Part shown: positions 14,434 through 22,331 of the stretch, one piece after another
How the letters are laid out: each line of letters opens with the position of its first letter
How positions within the stretch are numbered: position 1 is the stretch's first letter
Translations under genes and position numbers: made by a program
Assembly: GCA_024224995.1 (NCBI GenBank)
Contig: JAAENB010000612.1
Location: forward strand, 1 to 22,331
Length of the DNA stretch: 22,331 bases
Direction of reading: 5' to 3'
Source of the DNA: a bacterium
GTDB taxonomy: Bacteria > Spirochaetota > UBA4802 > UBA5550
Notes under the pieces: model-generated
The model's input: the letters and a program-made list of their open reading frames with translations, nothing else
The model's database searches: none
What the model was told of the DNA's origin: nothing

Positions 14434-14600
14434 CCCCTCGCAGGAGTCGCATCCCTCCTCAGAGTCTCCATAGCCCTGGCCTGAAACCAGCCAGTAAAGG
14501 CGTTGCACTGCAACGTCTCTCAGAACCAAACCCGTGCCCGGAGCATCTTCGCAAAACAGACCCCGGTATCAACACAGTTTCTTTCGTATTTTTCCCGGCC
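14434..14600 (-). repeat. About 167-bp interspersed repeat, copy 2
   Basis: The minus strand matches 1011-1177 over its entire length, including the palindrome CGTTGCA-C-TGCAACG (14501-14515). Beyond it, 14601-14640 holds a different small palindrome (GTCTGAGCGGAGCCGAAGAC) where island 1 has the REP-like module. The whole gap 14296-14652 between the radical SAM and helicase genes consists of such repeat modules; I see no gene in it. Confidence 0.85.
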
Positions 14601-14652
14601 ATCCGGTGTCTGAGCGGAGCCGAAGACCCGGGTCCGCATAACGTGAGGATCG

Positions 14653-15972
14653 TTAAAATTTACGCTTTTGAGAATTCGCGCCGGAACGCTGTCCCGCTTT
14701 ATGCTTCTTTGGGGTTTTTGGTTTTGAGCTTTTCGGTTTTATTGGGCTTTTCGTTTTCATAGAGCTTTCAGGCTTCTTCGGTCTTTTGGGTTTATTAGGT
14801 TTCTTTGAGCGTTTATCCAGGCGGGATTCCGGCACATCATTAACCGGTTTAAAACCGTCAATCAACTCGCGGGTGAGCACCTGCTTAATAAGCCGTTCAA
14901 TATCGGAGAGCTGCTTAAACTCCTCTGCGCAAACCAATGAGATCGCCTGGCCCGTGGAACCGGCACGGGCAGTACGGCCGATTCGGTGCACATAATCTTC
15001 AGGAACATCGGGCAGATCAAAATTTACCACCTGGGGCAGCTGATCAATATCCAGACCTCTGGCCGCTATATCCGTTGCAACCAGAATTTGAACCGAACCG
15101 TTTTTAAAGCCTGCCAATGCTTTTGTCCGCGCGCCCTGACTCTTGTTCCCATGAATTGCCGTAGCGTACATACCCGCCTTATTTAAATGACGCGTTAAGC
15201 GGTCCGCGCCATGTTTGGTTCTGCTGAAAACCAGAACCTGTTCCCACCTGTTTTCCTTAATTAATCGAGTGAGAACGGCCGGCTTTTTACTCCTGTCAAC
15301 GGGGTGAACCAATTGGGTGACCGTATCAACAGTAGTATTGCGCGGGGAAACCGAAATTTCAACAGGATTTTTAATGATGCCCTTTGCCAGTTTACGGATA
15401 TCATCGGAAAAAGTGGCGGAAAACATCAAGTTCTGACGCTTCCCGGGCAATTTTGATATAATTTTACGAATGTCGTGAATAAACCCCATGTCCAGCATAC
15501 GATCGGCTTCATCTAATACCAGCACTTCCAGCTGGTTAAACCTCACGGCATTTTTGCGGTAGAGATCCAATAAACGGCCTGGTGTTGCCACCAGCACATC
15601 AGCTCCCGGACGTAATCTTTTCATCTGGGGATTAATATTTACCCCGCCAAAAACAACAGCGGAACGCAGCGGCAAATGCTTGCCATAGGTAAGCACACTC
15701 TCGCCAATCTGGGCAGCCAACTCACGCGTAGGAGTTATAATGAGCGCGCGCACCTGGTTCGCCTGAACCCGCTCTCCTTTCGATAATAGCTCTAAAATAG
15801 GTAAGGTAAAAGCCCCGGTTTTTCCCGTACCGGTCTGCGCAACGGCCATTAGATCCTTGCCTTCAATTACCGCAGGAATGGCCCTGGTTTGAATCGGTGT
15901 TGGATTTTCGTAGCCCTCATCAGCCACGGCTTTAAGGATATGGGCGGATAAGCCCAGGGTGGAAAAGCTCAT
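14653..15972 (-). CDS. rhlE: DEAD-box ATP-dependent RNA helicase, RhlE type
   Basis: The protein has 439 residues and all core motifs: the Q motif region (PTPIQ, 25-29), Walker A AQTGTGKT (45-52), PTREL (81-85), TPGR (130-133), DEAD (154-157), SAT (185-187) and [10 protein letters not shown] (329-338). DRMLDMGF after DEAD is characteristic of the RhlE branch. The enzyme unwinds short RNA duplexes and helps ribosome assembly or RNA decay. The tail from about residue 386 is low-complexity and rich in Lys, Pro and Ser (repeated KPK and PKKP), a basic RNA-binding extension. An AAGAGA site precedes the ATG at 15972. The stop lies just beside repeat island 2. Confidence 0.95.
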   Translation of the reverse strand: MSFSTLGLSAHILKAVADEGYENPTPIQTRAIPAVIEGKDLMAVAQTGTGKTGAFTLPILELLSKGERVQANQVRALIITPTRELAAQIGESVLTYGKHLPLRSAVVFGGVNINPQMKRLRPGADVLVATPGRLLDLYRKNAVRFNQLEVLVLDEADRMLDMGFIHDIRKIISKLPGKRQNLMFSATFSDDIRKLAKGIIKNPVEISVSPRNTTVDTVTQLVHPVDRSKKPAVLTRLIKENRWEQVLVFSRTKHGADRLTRHLNKAGMYATAIHGNKSQGARTKALAGFKNGSVQILVATDIAARGLDIDQLPQVVNFDLPDVPEDYVHRIGRTARAGSTGQAISLVCAEEFKQLSDIERLIKQVLTRELIDGFKPVNDVPESRLDKRSKKPNKPKRPKKPESSMKTKSPIKPKSSKPKTPKKHKAGQRSGANSQKRKF

Positions 15973-16016
15973 ATAATTATCTCTTTTGTTCTTTATAGGA
16001 TACTGTCAATCGCTAT

Positions 16017-16059
16017 GGAGGAGGTTTTTTTTACAACTCTTTTTTTTTGGAGCATTATG
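16017..16059 (+). repeat. Direct repeat flanking the EFR1 gene, left copy
   Basis: The segment has GGAGGAGG, a T run, ACAACTC, a second T run and AGCATTAT. The same order is found at 16911-16950 on the same strand. The TAA stop of the EFR1 gene (16055-16057) lies in the shared AGCATTAT. Confidence 0.6.
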
Positions 16060-16867
16060 CAAAAAACTCAGGTTCTTTTCTCTCCTTGCACGCTTCCTTG
16101 AGTTGTTCAACGGGGATATTGAAGTTTGGATCTGTAATTTTTTTAGCGCCTGTAGGGCAGCTCTTAATGCAGGCGAAACAAATAATGCATTTAAATTTGT
16201 CGATATTCTTGCAATTCTCAGTATCAATAGCAGCAGTAGGGCAGACAGAAATACACTTCTGGCATGAGGTGCAGAGATCCATGTCAGTCTCGGGAGTAAG
16301 GGTCATGGGGGTCTCTTTTCGAAGCTTTTTTATCAGGTTGAGGTTGGCAGGTTCCATATAGGGATAATTCCCCGGAACAGGTATGTTGCTAATCTGTGAA
16401 ATGGATGAGATAATTGTACCAAATTCTTTGGTTTTCTCTATGTCATCACTGTCGGGCCGGCCATGGGCTATTTCTCTTCCCTGAATTGAATAGGAGTGTT
16501 CTCCAATAAATGCTCCTGAGGCTAAGAGTTTAAATCCGCAAGCCTCGGCAATGTCACAGAGCTCTTTGAGTGCGTCATCATATTCTCGATTGCCGTAAAC
16601 AACCACCGGAACCGCAGCTGTATTATTATTACCTTTCATGGACTTGAAAACAGGAACAACCAATTCGGGCAACCTGCCGTAATAAACGGGAGCACCAACA
16701 ATGACCAGGTCATGGGAAAAATCGGGAAGATTTACTTCTCGGTTTTCCGGGAGAGTAATATCGATCATTCGGATCTCATCAATGCCGGTACTTTTAGCGA
16801 TATTCTCTACAATTTTTTTTGTAGTCCCTGTGGGAGAAAAATATATACAACTGATTCTTTTTGTCAT
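16055..16867 (-). CDS. EFR1-type flavodoxin-ferredoxin fusion
   Basis: The protein has 270 residues. The N-terminal flavodoxin fold (1-160) has the FMN phosphate loop SPTGTTK (11-17). The C-terminus is a bacterial ferredoxin with two four-Cys motifs, C199/C202/C205/C209 and C227/C230/C233/C237, each binding a [4Fe-4S] cluster. This order defines EFR1-family proteins of anaerobes, which carry low-potential electrons between soluble enzymes; the partner is unknown. TGAGGT lies about 8 bases before the ATG at 16867. The gene is enclosed by two direct repeats and its stop is within the left one. Confidence 0.93.
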   Translation of the reverse strand: MTKRISCIYFSPTGTTKKIVENIAKSTGIDEIRMIDITLPENREVNLPDFSHDLVIVGAPVYYGRLPELVVPVFKSMKGNNNTAAVPVVVYGNREYDDALKELCDIAEACGFKLLASGAFIGEHSYSIQGREIAHGRPDSDDIEKTKEFGTIISSISQISNIPVPGNYPYMEPANLNLIKKLRKETPMTLTPETDMDLCTSCQKCISVCPTAAIDTENCKNIDKFKCIICFACIKSCPTGAKKITDPNFNIPVEQLKEACKERKEPEFFA

Positions 16868-16910
16868 AATAATTACCTCAAAAATATAAAATTATTATAC
16901 ATAGGACTCC

Positions 16911-16950
16911 GGAGGGGGATTTTGCAACTCTTTTTTTATTTCAGCATTAT
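16911..16950 (+). repeat. Direct repeat flanking the EFR1 gene, right copy
   Basis: The segment GGAGGGGGATTTTGCAACTC, then a T run and CAGCATTAT, is the second copy of 16017-16059, located about 45 bases upstream of the EFR1 start. Confidence 0.6.
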
Positions 16951-16976
16951 ATATCAATATATCCAGATGCAGCCCC

Positions 16977-17003
16977 AAAGGATATTCACCGGTATCCTTT
17001 TTC
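16977..17003. other. Hairpin upstream of the EFR1 gene
   Basis: AAAGGATA and TATCCTTT form a perfect 8-base stem with the loop TTCACCGG, followed on the plus strand by more T residues. No gene ends just before it on the plus strand, so it may be an operator or a remnant terminator. The rest of the gap 16868-17186 is AT-rich; apart from the direct repeat and this hairpin I see nothing definite in it. Confidence 0.35.
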
Positions 17004-17186
17004 AAGATCACCGGTTCTGCGGCAAATATCTATTATATAGAAAAAATAATTAATGTCAAATGAAAAACAGCCATGTCAACTTCCGGAAGACCCTGAAAAA
17101 GAGGTTGATAAATAAAAAATAAAACCTTGATTTTTTCAGATTAGAGTTCATTATATGCAGTAATCCTGTAAAATTGAGGTATGGTC

Positions 17187-17813
17187 ATGGAAAATTCAGA
17201 GTTATCAAAGAGCCTTAAAGAAAGGAAACAAAAAGAGCAGAGTAAAGAACAAAAACAGGAAGCAAAAGAGGCAGCCCTTGTGGCTGCCGCTAATGAAACA
17301 AAAAGCAGGGTAACCGAGGTTTCCCCGGAGGGCGGAAAACGTCTGCGAATTGAGCCAGTCCCCGGCAGCCGTTTTTTTACAAAACACAGTGTCTACAGCT
17401 TCCGGAGCATCCAGCTCATTAGCAGCCCTGTCCTGGCAGGTATTACCGTTCTATATTATTTTTTAATACGGCTATTTATTCCAAACCTGATCATAACCTG
17501 GGTAAGCAGCGCTCTTTTAGCCTATGCCACTATTGCTGTTTTTTTCCTGTTCTTCAGCAGGCTTGCGTGGCGTCCATTCTGTATACAAATAATTGATGAT
17601 GAATTTGTATTTTTAAATTATAGTCAAAATAAAATCATTGATTCCGATAGTGTATCAAATGTACACTATAAAGTAGAGAAATACCCGTCTAACGGCTGGG
17701 CCAGCTTGATTATAAGCAGCAGTACATATTCAAAAAAGATAGCCTGGTTAAGCTATACCGATACGGACAGCCTGGTTACATTTCTGAGGAAAGCAGACAT
17801 TAGAATGCTATAA
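17187..17813 (+). CDS. Membrane protein with N-terminal coiled coil, unknown function
   Basis: I place the start at the ATG at 17187, because GAGGT (17176-17180) is 6 bases from it and almost touches the ATG at 17181. The product has 208 residues. The first 40 are highly charged, rich in Lys, Glu and Gln, and likely a coiled coil. Two membrane segments follow (about residues 77-98 and 102-126), then a C-terminal domain of about 80 residues that resembles a small beta-rich PH-like domain (FCIQIIDDEFVFLNYSQNKI). The family is not recognised. The 3' end overlaps the convergent pyrophosphatase gene by 6 bases. Confidence 0.75.
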   Translation: MENSELSKSLKERKQKEQSKEQKQEAKEAALVAAANETKSRVTEVSPEGGKRLRIEPVPGSRFFTKHSVYSFRSIQLISSPVLAGITVLYYFLIRLFIPNLIITWVSSALLAYATIAVFFLFFSRLAWRPFCIQIIDDEFVFLNYSQNKIIDSDSVSNVHYKVEKYPSNGWASLIISSSTYSKKIAWLSYTDTDSLVTFLRKADIRML

Positions 17814-19457
17814 ACTTCCCAATAGTTCAGTAAGGTATGGAACAAGCTGTTTTTTTCTTGAGAGAATATTTTCCATGTAAAAAATATCATCTTCAACCTG
17901 GTTAAATGAAATCTTTTTAATGAAATCAATATCACCATCAATTATTAACATGCTGGAAAGTTTTGTAATATCGGTAATCATTAATGCTGAAAAACAGTGA
18001 TTTTCTTTTTCCCTGATTTTTATAAGCTCTTTTAGTATCTCATCTCTTTTCTCTATAAAAATTGAAGGTGATACTACTTCAATTTGGCTTACACTGAACG
18101 ATATTTTCCCCTCAGCATAAACCTTCAGGTCGAGATTTAACAAGTCCTTAATAGGTTTCTTGGTAATGAGTGAAGCAGATTCCATTATATTCTGACCATA
18201 TTCACTTACACTGAGCCCCGTAATATCTGAAAGATAGGACGCTACGTCATGATCTGTTTTTGTTGTGGTGGCGGAACGGAGAATTAAGGTGTCGGAGATT
18301 ATTCCTGCCAGAAGGAGAGAAGCAATTTCCTTTTTTAAGGGAATTCTCTGTTCCAGAAAAAGTTCCGCGATAATTGTTGATGTTGAGCCAACAGGTCTGT
18401 TTATAAATGTAATGGGGAGTGGTGTATGAATATTCCCAAGCCGGTGATGATCAATTATTTCTTTTATGGGGTACTGTTCCGCTCCTTCCACTGCCTGGGT
18501 GAGTTCGTTATGATCTACAAGTATTAATTCTATGGGAGGGGTTCTTAACAGGTCTCCCCGGGAAATAACTCCGGTTAATACATTTTCATCATCAACAACA
18601 GGAAGAGAACGTGAAATAGAATTGGTCAATCTATCTTTTATCTTTTTAATAAATTCTTCACCTTTAAGCGGATGAATATCTTTGTCTCCCATCTGAATAA
18701 CGGGAGTCGAATAATAGATCATTAATGATGTCGCTGATGTATCAAAGGGAGACAGAATTACCGATGTTCCATGTTTTTCCGCTTCACTTGCCAGGTCTTT
18801 ACTCAGCGTATGACCGCCGGTTATTATAATACACCGGACTCCCGAACTTACTGCATACTTTTGCAGATCTATTATATCTCCAACAATGAGTATGATTGTT
18901 TCCGGAGGTAAAGCTTCAATATGTTTTTTTACCGTGGCTGTATCTGACGCGGCAACAATAATCCGCCCCTGGAAAATAGTATCACCATTAATGTTGTATA
19001 TATTTTGACCGCCAAGGGTATTTAAGATCAGGTCTATTGAGGTTGGTATAACCGTTCGAATATGAGGATCCATTTTTTTTAGCATTTTTTGCGCGAACGC
19101 GTTGTAATGAAGTATTGAGGTGATTTTTTTTTCATCATTAATAATAGGAAGCATTGTAAAAGTGTTGTTATTCATTATTTGTAATGCCTGCCATAATGAA
19201 GTGTTTTCCTCTACGGCGATGGGGGATTCTGTCATTAATGTTTTAACTCTGGGTGTTAGATTGCTTATTAGTCGCGGGTGGGGGATATTTAGTCTGCTCA
19301 GGATATATTGAGTCTGGGGATTTATTTTTCCCGCTCTTGCCGGAAAATAATTTTTTTTCCCTGTTTCCTGTTTTAGTGAAGCATACGCAATTGCTGAAGC
19401 AATGGAGTCCGTGTCAGGGTTTTTATGTCCAATTATGTAGGTAATTTTTTCTTTCAT
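17808..19457 (-). CDS. ppaC: CBS/DRTGG-containing family II inorganic pyrophosphatase
   Basis: The protein has 549 residues against about 310 for the plain enzyme. The DHH core is split: GHKNPDTDS (10-18) comes first, then a regulatory insert, then VDHNE (314-318), IDHHR (335-339) and ISDT (387-390), and finally the DHHA2 domain. The insert holds a CBS motif (about 72-125), a DRTGG domain (about 135-245) and a second CBS motif (about 248-308). The metal ligands (H11, D15, D17, D315, H337, D389) are present. Family II enzymes hydrolyse pyrophosphate using Mn or Co; CBS-containing ones are inhibited by AMP and ADP and activated by ATP, and DRTGG forms respond to diadenosine polyphosphates. The ATG at 19457 has a weak binding site; ATTTAAATGAAAGA is duplicated just upstream. 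Confidence 0.95.
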   Translation of the reverse strand: MKEKITYIIGHKNPDTDSIASAIAYASLKQETGKKNYFPARAGKINPQTQYILSRLNIPHPRLISNLTPRVKTLMTESPIAVEENTSLWQALQIMNNNTFTMLPIINDEKKITSILHYNAFAQKMLKKMDPHIRTVIPTSIDLILNTLGGQNIYNINGDTIFQGRIIVAASDTATVKKHIEALPPETIILIVGDIIDLQKYAVSSGVRCIIITGGHTLSKDLASEAEKHGTSVILSPFDTSATSLMIYYSTPVIQMGDKDIHPLKGEEFIKKIKDRLTNSISRSLPVVDDENVLTGVISRGDLLRTPPIELILVDHNELTQAVEGAEQYPIKEIIDHHRLGNIHTPLPITFINRPVGSTSTIIAELFLEQRIPLKKEIASLLLAGIISDTLILRSATTTKTDHDVASYLSDITGLSVSEYGQNIMESASLITKKPIKDLLNLDLKVYAEGKISFSVSQIEVVSPSIFIEKRDEILKELIKIREKENHCFSALMITDITKLSSMLIIDGDIDFIKKISFNQVEDDIFYMENILSRKKQLVPYLTELLGSL

Positions 19458-19679
19458 TTAAATTCTCTTTCATTTAAATTTTTTTATTAAATTTATTGTT
19501 AATTAAAAAGTTTAAGAACATCATTAATAATATTCAGAATATGGGTGTCAAGCGACAATTTTTTGACAATTGAAATTCACAATAAAGCACAAAGACAGAA
19601 AAATCAAATAATATTATATTTTTACAAAAAAAAAATGCCCTTTTGGGTTGAAAATTTATACATACTATGTAAACTGGCC

Positions 19680-19702
19680 CCGGTTTTAACCGGTATTTTT
19701 TT
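19680..19702 (+). other. Terminator-like hairpin in the leader of the 19718 gene
   Basis: CCGGT-TTTA-ACCGG is followed by TATTTTTTTC, ending just before the AGGAGAG ribosome binding site of the gene at 19718. The shape is that of a short intrinsic terminator, but the stem has only 5 pairs. The remainder of 19458-19679 is AT-rich without a supported gene. Confidence 0.35.
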
Positions 19703-19717
19703 CAGGAGAGAACAAAA

Positions 19718-20335
19718 ATGGAAATGTGTTCAGTATGTTCATTAGATAAATCAACAGAAAAATATTCCTGTTATGCCGCAAAATCGGCAAAAGATAAGAT
19801 TTACGAAATCAATGAAGCTCCGAAACAATACAATATATGCAATGATTGTGTTGCTCGTGAAGAGAAAAAAAACCGAATTTCCGCTATTCGTACACTATGC
19901 TTTTCCGTAAGTATAATGATCCTGCTTCTTGTTTGCTTTTTCAACATCGGGGACAAAAATTCTCCGGATATTCTTTTTCCAATACTCGCAATTTTGCCCT
20001 GCTTATTTTTTATTTATTTGTCAATTGTTTCAATATTTTTTCCTCCCGGTAAGAAACAAGAGGGGTATTCTCTGGCTAAAAAACTATTGAGTAAAGAAAT
20101 AGTTGGCAATTGGGCCCGGGAACAACTTGAGGGAATAAAAGAAGGACATCGTGTTGGAAATGAAAACCTTTTGAAAGATATGTTGAAAAAAACAGAAAAC
20201 AATACAATTGGCTTCAACGATTTTCGAATTAAGAATAAAGCAGATATTATTGTAAAAGGTAAAATCGTATCGGACGCAGATGTTGAACAAATGAAAAAGA
20301 AAAATAGAGTTAGAATACGAATTGCATCTCAGTAA
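19718..20335 (+). CDS. Zinc-ribbon membrane protein, unknown function
   Basis: The protein has 205 residues. Two CXXC pairs, CSVC (4-7) and CNDC (41-44), suggest an N-terminal zinc ribbon. Two membrane segments follow (about 58-77 and 86-108), then a soluble charged C-terminal region of about 95 residues. AGGAGAG precedes the ATG at 19718. The next gene starts 12 bases after its stop, so the two are probably co-transcribed. I do not recognise the family. Confidence 0.75.
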   Translation: MEMCSVCSLDKSTEKYSCYAAKSAKDKIYEINEAPKQYNICNDCVAREEKKNRISAIRTLCFSVSIMILLLVCFFNIGDKNSPDILFPILAILPCLFFIYLSIVSIFFPPGKKQEGYSLAKKLLSKEIVGNWAREQLEGIKEGHRVGNENLLKDMLKKTENNTIGFNDFRIKNKADIIVKGKIVSDADVEQMKKKNRVRIRIASQ

Positions 20336-20347
20336 AGGGATCCGTGT

Positions 20348-20890
20348 ATGTCAAAATCTTTTCATAAATTCATTCAAACAGGATATAATAAATTATTAAT
20401 TATATCTACAGTGCTCTTTCTTCTGACATATATATTTAATAATTATTTTATAATAAATCATGTTTATTGTAATCGAATTGTTAGCTCATTGATTAATCCT
20501 TTTTTGGGAATCTCAATTTTTTTATTTCTTTTTAAACTTCGATCTTTTTTTGCTAATAAAATATTAAAGTTTTTAACTAAATTATCTGCTGTTTTAATTG
20601 GAGTGTTAATAATTTTCGATATTTTAGCCTGTAGTGTGCGTGTACATGAGTCATCTATTGACAATAAAAAATATTTATTTTATTCAAATGAATATTATAA
20701 CTATTATGTACTTGATAAAAGAAGATCAGCTCCGGATGATCACTGTTTAATTATGTATAAAACACACCAGGTTAATTCAATAATTTCATATAGGGTTTAT
20801 GTAAATAATGAAGAAATTGAAAAAAATGGGATCAATTATATGGAACTAATAAAAGAATACTCAGAATATTTACATGAACGTTACAAATAG
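20348..20890 (+). CDS. Small AT-rich membrane protein, unknown function
   Basis: The protein has 180 residues with three hydrophobic segments in the first 100 (about 14-36, 43-64 and 75-97) and a soluble, Tyr-rich C-terminal domain of about 80 residues. AAAGGGA lies about 8 bases before the ATG at 20348. The gene is visibly more AT-rich than the copper and helicase genes, as is its upstream partner to a lesser degree, which hints at recent acquisition. The family is not recognised. Confidence 0.7.
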   Translation: MSKSFHKFIQTGYNKLLIISTVLFLLTYIFNNYFIINHVYCNRIVSSLINPFLGISIFLFLFKLRSFFANKILKFLTKLSAVLIGVLIIFDILACSVRVHESSIDNKKYLFYSNEYYNYYVLDKRRSAPDDHCLIMYKTHQVNSIISYRVYVNNEEIEKNGINYMELIKEYSEYLHERYK

Positions 20891-20898
20891 AAAAATCC

Positions 20899-20920
20899 TT
20901 CGCCCCTCAGTGGGGGCGAA
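20899..20920 (+). terminator. Hairpin after the 20348 gene
   Basis: TTCGCCCC and GGGGCGAA form an 8-base perfect stem with a 6-base loop (TCAGTG), 9 bases after the stop codon. No T tract follows, so it may instead be a REP-like hairpin that stabilises the message end or stops transcription in concert with the convergent gene. Confidence 0.5.
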
Positions 20921-20955
20921 TGCACGGCAGCAATGAAAAAAACCTGAATTAGTAC

Positions 20956-21942
20956 TCAATTTTTACAATTGGGATTTAACGTCAAATACTCCCGGGCAAG
21001 TTCGCTCATTCCATTCTCTTCTGCAATGCGGGCAGCATCATCAAGTTCCGCGTGTATCCTGTTCATGAGCAGGTCCAGGGTTTTTTCCCGTTCCAGCAGA
21101 GCGGCCAGGTCCCGCAATAAGTCCTTTTCGTTTTTTATCGGCGAGTCCAAAAAACCGCCCAGCTCTTCCCAGGTCTTTTTGCCGTCATGGGAAAGGGCGT
21201 AATAGACCGTGGTAAAATGTTTGTTGTTCATGTCTTTTTTAATGTCGTTAATATCGTCAATGATTCTCCAGGCAACGCCGAATGAGCCAAAGGCGCTTCG
21301 GATCGTATGAGCCGCTTCCGTGCTGCCAATTAGTTTGATAGCAGTAAGCATGGGAGTAATATACCAGGTACTGATCTGGTCTCGAAAGAGATCGCAATAG
21401 GCGTCAAGAGATTCCAGTTTGTTAAAATTGATTATTGCGGGATAATAGGTGTTTATCAGCGAATCGGCAAGTTCTCTGCCGCCCGGGATATCCTGCGAAT
21501 ACCGGTCTATCCCGGTTTGGAGCAGGTACCATGCCTGGCTGCGCATAAAGAGGAGCAGGTGCGTGGCAGGCATATCCGCGTCGTTCAGGTGATCGTCCAA
21601 TGAGTGAAGAAACATGGTCATTGCATGGCAGCAGACCGCGTCGGAATATTCTTCCGGGGAAAGATCTCGTTTGATGCTTGTAGACTTGAGCAGCCAGAAC
21701 AGGACCGACCAGGTCGGCACGTAAAAACCCCTAAAAAATATAAGCTTGTCTTTAAGCGTAAGCGCCGCGTATTCCATCATAAACGTAAAGGCGTCCATGC
21801 GCATGGACTCGGGCAGACTGTTGCACATATTGGGAATCTGCGCGTTAATCTCTTTGTAAAATTCCTCTTTTTCAGGAGAAAGAATTATTTCTCCAAACGC
21901 TGCCGATTCAAATTGTGTAAATATATTGTTTTCCCGGCTCAT
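20956..21942 (-). CDS. Isoprenoid synthase-fold protein with two Asp-rich motifs
   Basis: The protein has 328 residues and is almost wholly helical. It holds two Asp-rich motifs in the right order and spacing for class I isoprenyl diphosphate or terpene synthases: DDHLND (116-121) and DDINDIKKD (229-237), the latter in FGVAWRIIDDINDIKKD, like the second motif of trans-prenyltransferases. These bind Mg and the substrate diphosphate. It departs from ordinary polyprenyl synthetases elsewhere: there is no recognisable GGKRxR block near the N-terminus. So it may be a terpene-synthase-like enzyme or a divergent family member. GAGAGAGG precedes the ATG at 21942. There is no terpenoid gene beside it. 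Confidence 0.75.
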   Translation of the reverse strand: MSRENNIFTQFESAAFGEIILSPEKEEFYKEINAQIPNMCNSLPESMRMDAFTFMMEYAALTLKDKLIFFRGFYVPTWSVLFWLLKSTSIKRDLSPEEYSDAVCCHAMTMFLHSLDDHLNDADMPATHLLLFMRSQAWYLLQTGIDRYSQDIPGGRELADSLINTYYPAIINFNKLESLDAYCDLFRDQISTWYITPMLTAIKLIGSTEAAHTIRSAFGSFGVAWRIIDDINDIKKDMNNKHFTTVYYALSHDGKKTWEELGGFLDSPIKNEKDLLRDLAALLEREKTLDLLMNRIHAELDDAARIAEENGMSELAREYLTLNPNCKN

Positions 21943-21981
21943 GTATCCTCTCTCAAGAAACTAAATTTTGCTTGTGCGCGG

Positions 21982-22068
21982 GCCTTGAAGCATCCCCTCT
22001 TCTAAATGCTGCGGAACTCGCATTCGCTCAAACAGTCCTCACATTTAGAAGAGGGGATACTTCAAGGC
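21982..22068. repeat. 87-bp inverted-repeat element
   Basis: Two 27-base arms (21982-22008 and 22042-22068) match as inverted repeats with one mismatch. The 33-base centre contains GCGGAACTCGCATTCGCTCA, a type of sequence I associate with small repeats in other bacterial genomes. It lies about 40 bases upstream of the isoprenoid-synthase-like gene, in the gap 21943-22318. Confidence 0.85.
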
Positions 22069-22178
22069 TATACTTATATCGCACTATTAATTAGTTTCTT
22101 TTGTTTTTTCCCCCACCCCAAAGGGATTATGACACACAATATAATACTTTTTATTATCTGTCAATGAGATAATACTGT

Positions 22179-22211
22179 CGTTCATTCCCACTCACCTAGC
22201 GTTCATTCCCA
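22179..22211 (+). promoter_or_regulatory. Paired direct repeat upstream of the last gene
   Basis: CGTTCATTCCCA occurs at 22179-22190 and 22200-22211, exactly 21 bases apart, that is two helical turns. This is the spacing expected of two operator half-sites on one face of the DNA. A possible promoter follows (TTGCCG, 17 bases, TATTTT at about 22238-22266), so the pair would lie just upstream of the -35 box. Confidence 0.4.
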
Positions 22212-22318
22212 TTTGAGCTCCAATGGTGATTTTATTGTTGCCGGTGTTAATATAATTCAGTATTTTTGTATGTATAAAAGCAATTTTTTGCTTATTTAAT
22301 AAAACCAAGGAGTTTACT

Positions 22319-22331
22319 ATGACAAACGCAA
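22319..22331 (+). CDS. Start of a gene cut off by the window end
   Basis: An ATG at 22319 is preceded by AAGGAG (22307-22312) at a 6-base spacing, the best ribosome binding site in the window. Only four codons are visible (Met-Thr-Asn-Ala), so nothing can be said of the product. Confidence 0.65.

Noticed and set aside
14301..14762. A 153-codon frame over repeat island 2 and the helicase 3' end
   Set aside because: It is made of repeat sequence followed by the antisense of the helicase tail, with no start signal.
17054..17116. A 20-codon frame beginning MSNEKQPC
   Set aside because: The residues look protein-like, but there is no binding site and the frame is too short to support; it could be the remnant of a lost gene.
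19545..19745. A 66-codon frame before the zinc-ribbon gene
   Set aside because: It is AT-rich and Lys-biased, has no ribosome binding site, and overlaps the leader and start of the well-supported gene at 19718.

Overview
The window is a stretch of bacterial chromosome carrying about 18 protein-coding genes on both strands, no RNA genes and no CRISPR array. Lineage cannot be fixed from sequence alone. The gene set (a CBS/DRTGG family II pyrophosphatase, an EFR1-type flavodoxin-ferredoxin, a radical SAM protein of the spore photoproduct lyase family, a solitary DUF2156 domain) and the dense intergenic palindromic repeats suggest an anaerobic or facultative bacterium of a Spirochaetota-, Desulfobacterota- or Clostridia-like kind. 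Consensus sigma-70-type promoters and AAGGAG-type ribosome binding sites are easy to find.

Layout. 1-855: 3' part of an unrecognised gene, then a repeat island (892-1186). 1203-2939 (-): a large membrane-anchored protein of unknown function. 3055-5939 (-): a two-gene Septu-like defence operon, made of an ATPase with its own N-terminal HNH nuclease domain and a separate HNH nuclease, overlapping by 4 bases. 6170-6577 (+): a PaaI-type thioesterase. 6697-9189 (-) and 9365-9688 (+): a divergent copper module, copA and csoR, with a near-identical CsoR-type operator in front of each gene. 9737-10612 (-): DUF2156 GNAT-like protein. 10890-12158 (+): MFS transporter. 12225-12752 (-): probable lipoprotein. 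12800-14295 (-): radical SAM gene coupled to a HEAT-repeat gene. 14296-14652: second repeat island. 14653-15972 (-): RhlE-type RNA helicase. 16055-16867 (-): EFR1 ferredoxin flanked by direct repeats. 17187-17813 (+), 19718-20335 (+) and 20348-20890 (+): AT-rich genes for small membrane proteins of unknown function. 17808-19457 (-): CBS-pyrophosphatase. 20956-21942 (-): isoprenoid-synthase-fold protein. From 21943: an inverted-repeat element, a promoter region and the first codons of the next gene.

Two things stand out. First, the Septu-like operon has two HNH domains of the same design, one fused to the ATPase and one free; classical PtuA is ATPase only. Second, the intergenic space is filled with several families of short palindromic or inverted-repeat elements that are modular, nest in each other and recur in different combinations. 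They sit directly against genes: the stop codons of copA, the DUF2156 gene and the EFR1 gene lie inside repeats, and a shared tail module sits just upstream of the start codons of the MFS and radical SAM genes.
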